Notes: generated from the sequence alone by a model not told the origin. A stretch of DNA of 64,000 nucleotides from Anaerolineae bacterium (GCA_013178185.1 JABLXC010000004.1:124001-188000); one strand, 5' to 3'; positions 1-9,432 are shown, counted from the first letter of the stretch. Numbers and translations: made by a program.

Positions 1-1
1 G

Positions 2-634
2 GAATGCGGTCGAATGCTCAAACCGCCGGTCTTCATCGTCAACGCTGTGCTCAACAGCGCGCTCGAGGTGGTGCGGGTGGTCAGCGGCGATCCCATCCAG
101 GCGCACCGCGCCGGCGCGCAGGTCAGCGCCTCGATCTACGGCGTCCAGGCGCCGGGACTGGCAGATATCGTCATTACAGATTCGCACCCGATGGATCAGG
201 ATCTACGCCAGGGCGTGAAAGCGCTGGCAAACACCATCCGGGCTGTGCGCCCTGGCGGCATGATGATCACGCTGGTGCGGGCGGACGAAGGGGTGGGGGT
301 GTTTGGCCTGGCAAATCGCAAACTGCCGGTCGGAAAGCGACTTCTCAAACTGTTGGCGCCGCTGCTGTTGCCGCGCGTTCCAAAACTCAAGCTCAAAGGG
401 ATGGGCGAGGAGGATCGCTTCTTCCTTTACTTTGCCCTGCAAACGATGCTGCGCTGCGACGCGCTGCTGTACGCGCCCACCATCCCCCACGAGATCCACG
501 AGCGCTTGCCGTTTGTGCGTTTTACCGCATCGCCCGAAGCCGCTCTGCAAGAAGCCAGGGCAAAATTTCCTGGCAGGGCAAATGTGCTGGTCTTCCCTTA
601 TGGCGGAAGCACCTACCCGATATTACCGGGCTAG
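2..634 (+). CDS. LarA-like (nickel-pincer racemase family) protein, C-terminal part
   Basis: The frame is open to the left edge, so the gene starts outside the window and only about 210 C-terminal residues are present. The stretch reads like the C-terminal half of the LarA/DUF2088 family (lactate racemase and related nickel-pincer isomerases): the opening INAVLNSALEVVRVVSGDP-like strand, the ADIVITDSHPMDQDL segment and the following PGGMMITLV segment are typical of that fold. The catalytic His/Lys that hold the cofactor lie mainly in the missing N-terminal part, so substrate cannot be judged. An internal ATG at position 14 is unlikely to be the true start because coding character continues upstream. 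Family membership is fairly likely; the exact reaction is unknown. Confidence 0.72.
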   Translation, partial: ECGRMLKPPVFIVNAVLNSALEVVRVVSGDPIQAHRAGAQVSASIYGVQAPGLADIVITDSHPMDQDLRQGVKALANTIRAVRPGGMMITLVRADEGVGVFGLANRKLPVGKRLLKLLAPLLLPRVPKLKLKGMGEEDRFFLYFALQTMLRCDALLYAPTIPHEIHERLPFVRFTASPEAALQEARAKFPGRANVLVFPYGGSTYPILPG

Positions 635-776
635 GCGAAACGTTTCATAAGCTAAACCTGCTTAGGAGCGGCGGTTACCTGATCGGACTGAATTGGTGCA
701 GGTAATCTTTGCCGCTGATGGATAAAACTGGGTGGGGAGAGCCCAACCGATTGCGCTGCCTCGTTAGGGGGCGCTT

Positions 777-3485
777 TTATGGGAGCGTCTTGAACGACCA
801 GATGGAAAAATCCTGATAGCCGGTGGATTTTCCATTGATTCCGGAGGTGTTCAGGATATTGGTCGCTACCCAAATATCCCCGCTGCCGCTCAATGCAGAG
901 GTATCCAGCTCGGCAATGCGCTCGCCGTTCATGTAAAATAGACCATTTTTTCCGTTGACGATTAGTTGAAAGGCGTTTTGTTCCCCTGCGTTCAGTCTCA
1001 GGTTCGAAAGCGTCCCTTCCTGAAGGGTCTCCCAAACGCCTTCTCGCTTGATCTTGAAACGCCAGGCGCCGCTCGACTCCACCCGCACCGAATAAAACTG
1101 GTCGGGCGTGGTATGGCGAAACAGAAGGCCATAATCCCACTGGCCTTCCGCGGCGGAATAGGGATTGGTAAAGGTCACGGTTGCCCCAAAGCTTTCCACG
1201 TCCACGCCGCCTGGCGCGCCGTCTATAGCCGTATCTACCGTATGAAGCAGTTCGCCGTCTGCCGCGTTGATGATCGTTTTCACTTGAAAGAGATCCGGGA
1301 TCAGGTTCTTGTCCTTATCCGCGCCGCAATCCAGTTTTCCGGCGCCCCAGAAGAAATCTGGGATGCCGAGAAAAGCCGCATCTACGTCGCGCGTCAGGGT
1401 TTGCAACAGCGCCAGAGCGTTTTCGGGCGTCATGGCCGGGTTGGATTGCAAGCCCAGCGCCAGGCAGCCAGTGGTGTGTGGCGCGGCCATGCTGGTTCCC
1501 CATAGTGGGATGTAATTCGAGGTCAGGTTCTGAAAAGCGCTCCATTCGGCAGCAAAGACTGGACAGCCGGGCGCCGAGATATCCGGTTTGGGGATGGCGC
1601 GACCAGTGGAGGGGTTAAGGCGGGCCGGCCCCATACTGCTGAAGGCGCTGCGCTGGCCAACGGCGCAGACCGGCTTGCCGTCTACAATGTAATCGCGGGC
1701 GTCAAAACTGCCGACCGTGATGATCCGGGCGGCGTTGCCTGGCTCAGAGATCAGGCGACGATAAGTAGGGGCGACGAATTTCACGTTGCCTTTCGGTTTT
1801 CCTTTCGCAATCCAGGCGTCATACTGCCCTGAGCCTGTCGCACCGGTTGGCATCGAAAGGTCTATCCGATAAATCCCCGGCGGCAATTCGCCCATGAATG
1901 CCCTTAAGGTGATCTGCGCCATCCTGGAATCGCTGGCGGTGTGCGCTTTCGTATTGGAAACTGCCGCCTGGATCAGGCTTTCAAAAAGGTTGAGAGGATT
2001 TTTAACCTGCCAGAAGACCTCTTCTGTTTTCCCTTTGGCGACGGGCAGGATACTAACCGCCGCTGAACCTGGAAGGATCGGCGGAACCAGACCGACTTCG
2101 AAACCGCTGGCGCGGTCGAACCAGATGCGGATGTCCACCAGGGTTGTGCCCGGATCAACCTGGAATTCGATGGCGCCCATTCCCCCCGCGACGATCGGGT
2201 TTCCATCGTTGTCGGTGTGGATGGGCTTGTTGCCGTCGTTCCCCGCCGATTTGACGATCAGACAGCCAGGGCCTGTGGCGCGCCCCAGACCGATATCATC
2301 CAATCCGGTTCCGTCATGCGGGCCATAATGCGAGCCGAGGCTGATGTTGACAACCGCCGGTTGGTTCCGGTATTTTGATTCCATAAAGATATACGCTGCG
2401 CCCAACAGGATGTCGCGATCGCCGCCTGCAGTGATCACATCCACAATACTGGCGGCCGGTGCCACGCCCTCGCCAGAAAAGTTAAGCGCGCGCGCCACAC
2501 TGTCATCCCCAGTTGCGATGCCTGCCACATGGGTGGCGTGCCGGGTGCCAGTGGCGCATTGCACGCCAATCGAAAGATACCGGTCGAACGCACCCTGGTT
2601 TAAAAAAGAATTGCTCGCCTGATCCCATTGAGCCAACAGGCGCGAAGTTTCCGGGATCCCCGGCAGGGTAAAAGCTTCGTGATCCCAGTCAATGCCGCCA
2701 TCCAGGATGCCGACGATGACGTTTTTCCCGTCTAATCCCCACCAACGTAAAGAAGAAGCATTGATCCCGGTATAGACCGCGCCCAGGGGCGTGGCTGCCC
2801 AGGTATCCGGAACGCTGATGTCCAAATCGAGTTCTTTTCGGTAAGAAGGCTGGATGGAAACCACGTCGGGGTAGGCGGCCAGCGCCAACAGAGGTTGGTT
2901 TTGCAGGGGTGGTTTTCCGGATGCCCGGACGAGGATTTTGCCGGTAAAAACATCCACTTTATCGTAATCCAACCGGGTAGCATTTTCAGAGCAGGGCGCA
3001 TAAGGCGCCAGCCCTAACGAAGCCGCCAGCAACCCGAGGTCGTCAATCTTGAGCCAGTGCTGGATTTCAGCCTGGGGCGGAGTGGGCGCATCGGCCTTCA
3101 GACCAAACAGGATCTCTAGCCAGAAATCCTCATCGAACCCGGCTTCTTCAGGCAGAACAATTTCTTCCCCGATGAGCTGGAGCTGCTCCCGCGCCCCTGG
3201 GCGGTCTGGTTCGTTCAACAGGATCAACAGATCCAACAGAATGGGTTCAACTTTTTCAAGATCACCACTGAAGGTGTAGCTGCGCGACGAAGGCGTCCCA
3301 AAAAGTGGCTCGGTGGCGCTATCCGTTACGTTTGCCTCCGGTTCAGCGATTGCCGGCGCGGCCGTCGCCTCCGAGGCGCTCGCTTCAGGAGTAGGAGCGG
3401 TTGGCAGTTCTTCCTCCGCTGTGCAAGCGGCCAAAACCAGCAGCGCGAGGATGAGTAAAAGAAAATGGAGAGTTTTTTGGAACAT
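777..3485 (-). CDS. Subtilisin-like (S8) serine peptidase lipoprotein
   Basis: The product is a secreted, membrane-anchored peptidase of about 902 residues. I start it at the ATG at 3485, because this gives a clean lipoprotein signal (MFQKTL, hydrophobic core, LVLAAC lipobox with Cys21); the longer frame puts 13 residues in front of the signal. After a Thr/Pro/Ala-rich linker and a prodomain-like region, the catalytic triad of family S8 is visible: Asp262 (GILDGGID), His316 (RHATHVAG), oxyanion Asn418 (SAGND) and Ser667 (GTSMAAP). The last about 130 residues (FYSVRVESSGAWRFK, GLFYMNGERIAEL) form a separate jelly-roll-like module that resembles the ectodomains of the lipoproteins at 10718-11404 and 41479-42216. 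Likely an extracytoplasmic protease bound to the outer face of the membrane. Confidence 0.9.
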   Translation of the reverse strand: MFQKTLHFLLLILALLVLAACTAEEELPTAPTPEASASEATAAPAIAEPEANVTDSATEPLFGTPSSRSYTFSGDLEKVEPILLDLLILLNEPDRPGAREQLQLIGEEIVLPEEAGFDEDFWLEILFGLKADAPTPPQAEIQHWLKIDDLGLLAASLGLAPYAPCSENATRLDYDKVDVFTGKILVRASGKPPLQNQPLLALAAYPDVVSIQPSYRKELDLDISVPDTWAATPLGAVYTGINASSLRWWGLDGKNVIVGILDGGIDWDHEAFTLPGIPETSRLLAQWDQASNSFLNQGAFDRYLSIGVQCATGTRHATHVAGIATGDDSVARALNFSGEGVAPAASIVDVITAGGDRDILLGAAYIFMESKYRNQPAVVNISLGSHYGPHDGTGLDDIGLGRATGPGCLIVKSAGNDGNKPIHTDNDGNPIVAGGMGAIEFQVDPGTTLVDIRIWFDRASGFEVGLVPPILPGSAAVSILPVAKGKTEEVFWQVKNPLNLFESLIQAAVSNTKAHTASDSRMAQITLRAFMGELPPGIYRIDLSMPTGATGSGQYDAWIAKGKPKGNVKFVAPTYRRLISEPGNAARIITVGSFDARDYIVDGKPVCAVGQRSAFSSMGPARLNPSTGRAIPKPDISAPGCPVFAAEWSAFQNLTSNYIPLWGTSMAAPHTTGCLALGLQSNPAMTPENALALLQTLTRDVDAAFLGIPDFFWGAGKLDCGADKDKNLIPDLFQVKTIINAADGELLHTVDTAIDGAPGGVDVESFGATVTFTNPYSAAEGQWDYGLLFRHTTPDQFYSVRVESSGAWRFKIKREGVWETLQEGTLSNLRLNAGEQNAFQLIVNGKNGLFYMNGERIAELDTSALSGSGDIWVATNILNTSGINGKSTGYQDFSIWSFKTLP

Positions 3486-3715
3486 AGCCGATGCCTCCGC
3501 CATCCATCTTCCGGCGCAGAGCAAACTGCATCGCGTCCGAATCCATTATAGGCAGCGGGAAGCGCGTTTACAAGGCGCTGGTTGGCATCGAGGGGTATTC
3601 GTGCCGCTGCGCGCCCCATGCAAAAGAAGCTGGTGGCGGATTGCTCCTCAAAAGCTCTGCATGATTCAACAGCGCTGCGGGGTGGAGTCGCTTCTTATGT
3701 TATCATTCACCCTGG

Positions 3716-4597
3716 ATGTATCGTTCGAACAGTTTCCTGTTGGCGCTGGCCGCCATCATCCTGTGGAGCGCGCTGGCCCTGGCTGGCGCCGGGCTGCAGA
3801 GCGTGCCGCGCCTGCTGCTGCTGGGCGTCACCCTGCTGACCAGCGGCCTGGTCTCTCTGGCGCGACGGGCTGGTTGGCGCGTGCCGGCGCGTGTATTCTT
3901 GGTGGGCGTAGGCGGAATCTTTGGCTACCACTTCCTTTACTTCACCGCCTTCGCTGGCGCTCCGGCTGTGGAAGTGAACCTGATCAATTACCTCTGGCCG
4001 TTGTTGATTGTGCTGCTCTCGCCGTTGGTTCTGCCTGGGGCGCGGCTGCGCCCCAACCATCTGCTTGGCGCGCTGTTGGGTATGGCCGGCGCTGGCCTGA
4101 TCGCCACAGGCGGCAGCCTGCGCTTACAAACCCAGTACCTGCCCGGTTATGCGGCTGCGGCCGGCGCGGCGCTCACCTGGGCGCTCTATTCGCTGCTCAC
4201 CCGGCGTCTGCCGCCCTTTCCGACCGACTCGGTCGGCGCATTTTGCCTGCTCTCTGGGTTGCTGGCGCTGGGCGCGTATTTCCTCTCTGGCGGCAATTTT
4301 CAGGCCGTTGCCGCGTTAACTCTTACCCAGTGGATTTTCTTGCTTCTGGTGGGCGCTGGCCCGATGGGAGCGGCTTTTTTCTTCTGGGATGCCGCCCTCA
4401 AGCGTGGCGACCCGCGCGGCATCGGCGCGCTGGCCTATCTGACTCCGTTGCTCTCTACGCTCAACCTGGCGCTCTTCGCCGGCCAGCGCCTGACAGCCCT
4501 CTCCTTTGCCGCCATGCTGTTGATCATCGCAGGTGCAGTGATTGGAACGATTCCCCCAATGAATTATTGGGCTAAAATAGAAGAGAGGAGAAAATAG
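3716..4597 (+). CDS. EamA/DMT-superfamily exporter (YddG-like)
   Basis: A 293-residue, very hydrophobic protein with about ten predicted membrane segments, arranged as two five-helix EamA repeats. The segments NLINYLWPLLIVLLSPL in repeat one and GALAYLTPLLSTLNL in repeat two are the expected helix-4 signatures of EamA halves. The NYLWP motif is characteristic of the YddG type, which exports aromatic amino acids and related metabolites, so this is the nearest assignment; the substrate is inferred. The start has only a weak ribosome site but lies directly after a short spacer from the divergent peptidase gene. Confidence 0.85.
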   Translation: MYRSNSFLLALAAIILWSALALAGAGLQSVPRLLLLGVTLLTSGLVSLARRAGWRVPARVFLVGVGGIFGYHFLYFTAFAGAPAVEVNLINYLWPLLIVLLSPLVLPGARLRPNHLLGALLGMAGAGLIATGGSLRLQTQYLPGYAAAAGAALTWALYSLLTRRLPPFPTDSVGAFCLLSGLLALGAYFLSGGNFQAVAALTLTQWIFLLLVGAGPMGAAFFFWDAALKRGDPRGIGALAYLTPLLSTLNLALFAGQRLTALSFAAMLLIIAGAVIGTIPPMNYWAKIEERRK

Positions 4598-4653
4598 CGA
4601 ATGCTAAATCTCTTTTCGTCCGAGAAAGACAAAACCCATCACAAGAAGCCAAA

Positions 4654-5616
4654 ATGGACCTGGTAAAAATCAATTCTCGTTTTGATCCCTCCGCCGACTT
4701 TATCTTTCATGAAGGCGATGTCCTCGATTTAATGGCCCAGGTGCCAGAGCGGTTCGTCAGCCTGGTGGTGACATCGCCTCCATATAACCTTGGGAAACCC
4801 TACGAAGAAAAGCAGGACATCCAGGCCTATCTGAAAGAACAAGAAAAAGTCATCCGGGAATGCGTCAGGGTTCTCAAAGACGACGGTAGTTTATGCTGGC
4901 AGGTGGGAAACTTTGTCTTCAACGGTGAGATTATCCCGCTGGATATTTTGCTGTTTCCGATATTTTCAGGGTTGGGATTGCACCTGCGCAATCGCATCAT
5001 CTGGCATTTCGGCCACGGCCTTCATGCATCTCGAAGGTTTTCTGGAAGATACGAAGTAATCCTCTGGTTTACCAGGAGCGACCGGTACGTTTTCAACCTG
5101 GATGAGGTTCGCGTTCCGCAAAAGTATCCACAAAAGCGCCATTTTAAGGGACCGAAGAAAGGCGAGCTTTCTGGCCACCCGTTGGGGAAGAACCCCTCGG
5201 ATGTTTGGGAAATTCCTAATGTAAAATCAAATCACGTCGAAAAAACCGAACACCCCTGCCAGTTTCCGATCGAATTGGTCGAGCGGCTGGTCCTGGCTTT
5301 GACGAATCCTGGCGATTGGGTCTTGGATCCCTATATGGGGGTCGGCAGTACGGCCATTGCCGCTTTGATGCACCGGCGCAAGGCGATCGGAGCCGAAATC
5401 ATGCCCGAATACGTCCGCATTGCCAAAGAGCGCATCCGCCTTGGGGAGCAAGGAAAATTGCGCATCCGTCCGATGGAACGGGGGGTTTACGACCCTAACG
5501 GGAAGAGCCTTTCTTTACCGCCGAAGACGGTGCGACTGGGAGGACCTGCCCAATCCCGGCTGCTTGACGATGCTGGATTTTATGCGAAGGAATGCAAAGT
5601 TTCAATACTTCTTTAA
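4654..5616 (+). CDS. Site-specific DNA methyltransferase (beta class, N4-cytosine or N6-adenine)
   Basis: A 320-residue S-adenosylmethionine-dependent DNA methyltransferase. The catalytic motif IV (TSPPYN, around residue 41) comes before the AdoMet-binding motif I (DPYMGVGSTAIAAL, near residue 225), the order of the beta class. TSPPY suggests N4-cytosine methylation, though N6-adenine cannot be excluded. It modifies a short DNA site, and such enzymes normally protect against a paired endonuclease. Here the partner following it, in another frame, is only a fragment (5570-5788), so the system looks decayed to a solitary methyltransferase. The last about 15 residues overlap the fragment. Confidence 0.88.
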   Translation: MDLVKINSRFDPSADFIFHEGDVLDLMAQVPERFVSLVVTSPPYNLGKPYEEKQDIQAYLKEQEKVIRECVRVLKDDGSLCWQVGNFVFNGEIIPLDILLFPIFSGLGLHLRNRIIWHFGHGLHASRRFSGRYEVILWFTRSDRYVFNLDEVRVPQKYPQKRHFKGPKKGELSGHPLGKNPSDVWEIPNVKSNHVEKTEHPCQFPIELVERLVLALTNPGDWVLDPYMGVGSTAIAALMHRRKAIGAEIMPEYVRIAKERIRLGEQGKLRIRPMERGVYDPNGKSLSLPPKTVRLGGPAQSRLLDDAGFYAKECKVSILL

Positions 5617-5788
5617 CGAAAATAAAGCGGATGTGGGGGTGGAGATCGTTCCCTGCCATGCTCTCCACAAAAATATGTCCACCGGGGTCTCGTATGGCGA
5701 GCAACTGGTCTATGATATCGAACGCTTGAAACGGCACTTTCCCTCGGTTCCCGTAAAAATCATTCTCATTGACGTGGATGAACCTTAA
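5570..5788 (+). pseudogene. C-terminal fragment of a BglII/BstYI-like restriction endonuclease
   Basis: A 72-residue reading frame overlapping the methyltransferase end by 47 bases. Its sequence (VGVEIVPCHAL, MSTGVSYGEQLVYDI, FPSVPVKIILIDVD) resembles the second half of BglII/BstYI-type PD-(D/E)XK endonucleases, where a V-E-I-V/P strand is followed by a GVSYYEG-like helix and a final hydrophobic strand. Whole enzymes of that type are about 200 residues or more, so the N-terminal half is missing. The family call is from motif memory and is moderate; a remnant of the partner nuclease of the preceding methyltransferase is the simplest reading. Confidence 0.5.
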
Positions 5789-5877
5789 GGATTAGACAGG
5801 CTGACCTCAGGTTCTAACCGGCAGCGCGTGGGCAAGCCGCCCAGATGTAAAAAAGAAAACTGGTTTTGCCGCTTTGC

Positions 5878-7104
5878 TCATCTTCCCCCAGCTTTTGACC
5901 ACTCTGCCAGGAGGGAAGGGTAAACCGGCTCGGTGAGCAGCCGCCGGAAGACCTGCCAGCGGTTGGCGCCTTGCAGCAGTGGGCGCATCAATCGTTTCCC
6001 TTGCGAATACGTGAACGCATAGATTTGCCTCAGCGGCGACTTGAGCGATTGAACCGTCCTGCGGATTTGTTCCCCGGTAAAGGGTGTGTACGCCATTGCA
6101 TACGCAACCAGCTCTTCATCCGACCGCCCATCCCACAGCATCAGCGCGAGATTGGATTCCAGGTCATCCAGCATATTCGCGCCCAACGCCTGGATGACTT
6201 TCGGCAAGTCGAGGTGGTTGAGCGCGATGCCCGCTTCAGCGAGGTTCTGCGCTTTCAGCCACACTTCAGCTTCCTCAGGCGTGAAGATCATCTCCTGCGC
6301 CAGCGAAGCAATGCCTTCGGCAATGACCAGTTGCGGCCCAACGATGAATAGGGATTGCTCTGTAAAACCACGATCGAGGTAAAGATGTTTCTCTTTCATC
6401 ACAAATTCTGTATGATGCCCTGGATAAGCTTCGTGGCACATCTGGTACAGCAGAGAAAAGGGACTGGCGGGACGGTCAATGTTGAGTTCCAGCCGGGAGC
6501 GATACCCACCCAGGTACCAGTTTGCAGCCCCATAGGAGACCTCACGCACGGCATGGAAATCGAAGGCCTCTTCTTCGGGTAGTTCTAAAAAGCGCCGAGT
6601 CCTGCGGCGAGCCTCGGCTACCATGCGCGACGCCAGGCTCAAAACGAGCTCGGGCCGGCGCAAAGCGGTTTCTTCACGGAACCTTTGGTACCTCGCTCGC
6701 AAGTCCCCTGTACCGGGCAGCGCCTGGTCGAGAAGATCTAACGCCTGTTTGAAGTCTGATTCAGGCTGCCAGGTGGGTTCAAGATCGAGATAGCCTTGGA
6801 TCACTTCCTGCAGGATCACCCTCTGGCCTGAAAGTTTGCGGCAGAGGGTTTCCATTGCGCTGATCTGCTTTTCAAGAAAACCGGCGCGATCGCGCTCGAA
6901 GTTCTGCGACGGCAAAGTATCGCCCAGCGTGATGGCTGCCCTGGCGAGCACTTCTGCCGGTGGTTCTTCCTCTTTTTCAATGCGCGCCTTCAACTCTGAT
7001 GGTCCATAGAAGAAGTCAACAAACGGCCAATCGTCCAAACGCCTGAAGGCCTGGTCCATCCGCAAGGCTAACAAAATGTATTCCTCAATCCAGGGGGGAA
7101 TCAC
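5878..7104 (-). CDS. DUF885-type zinc metallopeptidase-like protein
   Basis: A cytoplasmic protein of 408 residues starting with GTG, with GGAG seven bases upstream. The motif HEAYPGHH (His224, Glu225, His230, His231), together with the downstream glutamate in AEGIA (Glu263), matches the zinc site of the DUF885 branch of thermolysin-like gluzincins, which includes carboxypeptidase-like enzymes. DUF885 proteins are often longer (about 550 residues) and frequently secreted; this one has no signal peptide and a shorter helical N-terminus. Peptidase activity is inferred. It is followed closely by the end of the neighbouring lipoprotein gene on the same strand. Confidence 0.75.
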   Translation of the reverse strand: MIPPWIEEYILLALRMDQAFRRLDDWPFVDFFYGPSELKARIEKEEEPPAEVLARAAITLGDTLPSQNFERDRAGFLEKQISAMETLCRKLSGQRVILQEVIQGYLDLEPTWQPESDFKQALDLLDQALPGTGDLRARYQRFREETALRRPELVLSLASRMVAEARRRTRRFLELPEEEAFDFHAVREVSYGAANWYLGGYRSRLELNIDRPASPFSLLYQMCHEAYPGHHTEFVMKEKHLYLDRGFTEQSLFIVGPQLVIAEGIASLAQEMIFTPEEAEVWLKAQNLAEAGIALNHLDLPKVIQALGANMLDDLESNLALMLWDGRSDEELVAYAMAYTPFTGEQIRRTVQSLKSPLRQIYAFTYSQGKRLMRPLLQGANRWQVFRRLLTEPVYPSLLAEWSKAGGR

Positions 7105-7149
7105 AAGATCGCTCCGTGCTGGTTTTCGGCAAACGATTGGGCGGCGGCG

Positions 7150-7791
7150 CTAATTTTGAATGCCCGAAAGTTGGCAATCTTCGATGGGAGAGGTAGAAGC
7201 ATACGCGACGGAGAAATCTCCCTGAGTGGTCATTTCGACGATGTAACAATAACCGCCGGTTTCGCCCTGGTGGTTCATGTCGCTGCCGATGATCGCCTCT
7301 GCCAGGTCTGTAGGATACAAAGCGAGGATGACCTCCTGGTACAAGCCGACCAGTTCTTGATCGGCATCCGCCTGGCCTCCAAAGGTGGACCACCATAAAG
7401 TGAACGCCCCGTTTTCTTTGTTCACGAGCGCTTTCATGGTGTCGCCGTATTTGTACCCTCTACACGGGAAATCGCAGGTGATCAATGGATCAATTTCAAA
7501 GCCGTTCGCAAACAGCATAGATTCGATGTGTTCTAGTGAAACCGGCGCAATCTCCGGGGTGCTTGTGGGCATGGCGTTTGCAGTTGGCTCGGGCGTAAAT
7601 GTGGGCGGAACAGGGGAAGGCGTGAGCGTGAGTGGAACGGGCGTAGGCGTAGACGACGGCGTTGGCGCCGGGGTAGGGACAGGGGCGCACCCACTCGCTA
7701 AAACGGCCAGGATAACAACGACGAGAAAAACCTCCCTGATGGTTTTTTTTATGTCTTTTATCTCCTTTTTGTCTGGTATGGCAGCCGGCAT
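7150..7791 (-). CDS. Lipoprotein of unknown function with Thr/Pro-rich linker
   Basis: A 213-residue putative lipoprotein: basic N-terminus, hydrophobic core, lipobox LASGC, then about 50 residues of Pro/Thr/Ser repeats forming a cell-wall or surface linker, and a globular C-terminal domain with several Cys (TCDFPCRGY, GGYCYIVEM) of no family I recognise. The start is uncertain. The ATG at 7791 has no good ribosome site, whereas a perfect AAGGAG lies nine bases before an ATA codon just ahead of the KKTIREVFL signal sequence. This suggests either a non-canonical ATA start or a start codon lost by mutation. Confidence 0.65.
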   Translation of the reverse strand: MPAAIPDKKEIKDIKKTIREVFLVVVILAVLASGCAPVPTPAPTPSSTPTPVPLTLTPSPVPPTFTPEPTANAMPTSTPEIAPVSLEHIESMLFANGFEIDPLITCDFPCRGYKYGDTMKALVNKENGAFTLWWSTFGGQADADQELVGLYQEVILALYPTDLAEAIIGSDMNHQGETGGYCYIVEMTTQGDFSVAYASTSPIEDCQLSGIQN

Positions 7792-7808
7792 TATTCAACC
7801 AGGCAAGC

Positions 7809-8321
7809 TTAGATGTAGAAAAAAACAACGCCCAGAATGACGCTGATGATGATAAGACCGAGGTAGAAATTTCGGACTTCGGCAAAATTCAATGTCCTCC
7901 GGGCGGCGATATACTTTTTGTATTCGGGGAGGTCTTTGTATTGGTGACCGATCGGGTCGTAAATGAGGAAACCGACCAGTTTTTTCTGCGCGAATGATTT
8001 TTGCAATCGTTCGTCATTCAAAAATTCTCTGATCTTGATCGCCCGGAAGGTAGACCGTCTTTGCAGGTGACGCCAGTAGCCATCCATGTACCAGAATATT
8101 AGGGGCAAAAGCGCGGTGATCATGATGTATTTTCGTAGCTCTGGCTGACCGACAGCCAGCGAAATGACGCCTGCCCAGGTCACAATTGCCCAATTTTTGA
8201 TGGTTTGGGTAATTTCATCAATTCGAGCGACAGTTTTATCAATGCTCTCAAGTTCCGTTTTGAGAATTTCGAGTTGATACTTCAGGCTTTCGAGCATGGG
8301 GTCGTAAGAATCAGGGTTCAT
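7809..8321 (-). CDS. Hypothetical small membrane protein
   Basis: A 170-residue protein I cannot assign. It has an amphipathic, probably coiled-coil N-terminus (residues 8-40), a pair of hydrophobic segments around residues 43-82 and a hydrophobic C-terminal segment (residues 150-170), with a basic cytoplasmic-looking middle portion (RRSTFRAIKIREF). AAGGA stands eight bases before the ATG. It is encoded just upstream of the lipoprotein gene at 7150-7791 with a gap of 17 bases, so the two may be co-transcribed. Confidence 0.6.
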   Translation of the reverse strand: MNPDSYDPMLESLKYQLEILKTELESIDKTVARIDEITQTIKNWAIVTWAGVISLAVGQPELRKYIMITALLPLIFWYMDGYWRHLQRRSTFRAIKIREFLNDERLQKSFAQKKLVGFLIYDPIGHQYKDLPEYKKYIAARRTLNFAEVRNFYLGLIIISVILGVVFFYI

Positions 8322-8658
8322 CTTGCATCCTTGTTTCTGTCCAGGTCACACTTATTCATCGCTTTGTAATGATACACCGCTCCAAGAAGAAAATAAAGCC
8401 ATCCTCGCTTCCAACCACGTTCGTAAGGGTTCGCGAATTTCAATATCCATCACGGATTTCGGATGAATGTTACGTCCTTCAAAAGGAATGCTGGTTAACT
8501 CGTTGAGAACACCTGCACGTTGGTCTTTCCCAACTTTCAATGAGCAATTACGCAGCAACTTTATCTGCGGGAGAACTGACCCTGGTGACAAAAATCGAGT
8601 GCGAGGGCATGATAGAGAAAACGAGTCCTTGATAGAACGATGCCTTTTGGGTAGGATT
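8322..8658. other. Intergenic stretch with no recognised gene
   Basis: Between the small membrane protein and the FkbM gene lie about 340 bases. A minus-strand frame stays open from about 8590 down to 8352 with fairly protein-like composition (NELTSIPFEGR, VMDIEIREPLRTWLE) but no plausible start outside the FkbM gene and no family I recognise. It could be a remnant of a lost gene. Confidence 0.35.
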
Positions 8659-9432
8659 TTAAGTAATCTGCCCAACGATTTGCGCACGCGAAGCATGGTG
8701 GGCGGCCAACAATTCGTCGGATGACTCGAGGTCTTTTCCATCCAGGGGCTGCAGCTCGTAGCCAAGCGAGCGGAGCAGGCGACAGCATCCATGATGAATG
8801 CTTTCTCCATGCGTCGCCAGAAAGATGACGGGGTGATATTGCGCCAGCGTGGACGCCGCGCCCGAAAGCGCCGCCGCTTCTCCGCCTTCGATATCTATCT
8901 TGATGCAATCGGGCGGTGGCAGCTCTCCCCTGGCGGTGAGTTCGTCCAGGGTAACTGTTTCGACCTGAAGCTTACCGGTTGGCGAGAGACGCCCCATCGC
9001 GCTGCCTGCCGAATCTTCAAACAAAGCTGCGCCGCATCTGTTTGAAACCGCGGCTTCGATGACGGTCACGTTCTCGACGTTGTTCAAGCGTAAATGCTCT
9101 TTCAGGTAAACCAGGTTTGCCGGGAGCGGTTCGAAGGCAAAGACCCTGCCGCCAGGCCCGACGAGTGCCGAGGCCAGCAGGGTGTAGTAGCCGACATGCG
9201 CGCCGACATCAAAAACCACGCTGTTTTCCTTCACGATCTGCTCGAACACAATCCGCTTGTCGTGTTCAAACGTGCCCAACCAGAAACCGTGCAGGCTGGA
9301 GCCCGCGATCCATTTCTTGCCTCTCAGCCTGCCCTGCAGGATCGGCACGACAGTTTGAGGGGGGATCAGCCGGAGCGGTAAGCGCAGGAGTTTCCCGAAC
9401 AGCGATTTATCTGAAATCCCGGATAAGTTCAT
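8659..9432 (-). CDS. FkbM-family SAM-dependent methyltransferase
   Basis: A 257-residue methyltransferase. The AdoMet-binding loop VVFDVGAHVGYYTLLAS and the acidic motif FAFEPLPAN are followed by DCIKIDIEGGEAAAL, the hallmark of the FkbM family. These enzymes mostly O-methylate sugars or glycan end groups and sit in polysaccharide or glycolipid loci. No glycosyltransferases flank it here, so the substrate is open. Length fits the family. Confidence 0.88.
   Translation of the reverse strand: MNLSGISDKSLFGKLLRLPLRLIPPQTVVPILQGRLRGKKWIAGSSLHGFWLGTFEHDKRIVFEQIVKENSVVFDVGAHVGYYTLLASALVGPGGRVFAFEPLPANLVYLKEHLRLNNVENVTVIEAAVSNRCGAALFEDSAGSAMGRLSPTGKLQVETVTLDELTARGELPPPDCIKIDIEGGEAAALSGAASTLAQYHPVIFLATHGESIHHGCCRLLRSLGYELQPLDGKDLESSDELLAAHHASRAQIVGQIT

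Noticed and set aside
4-705. Arg/Gly-rich 233-codon frame at the window start
   Set aside because: It is the alternative frame of the LarA-like gene; composition is low-complexity and typical of a GC-rich shadow frame.
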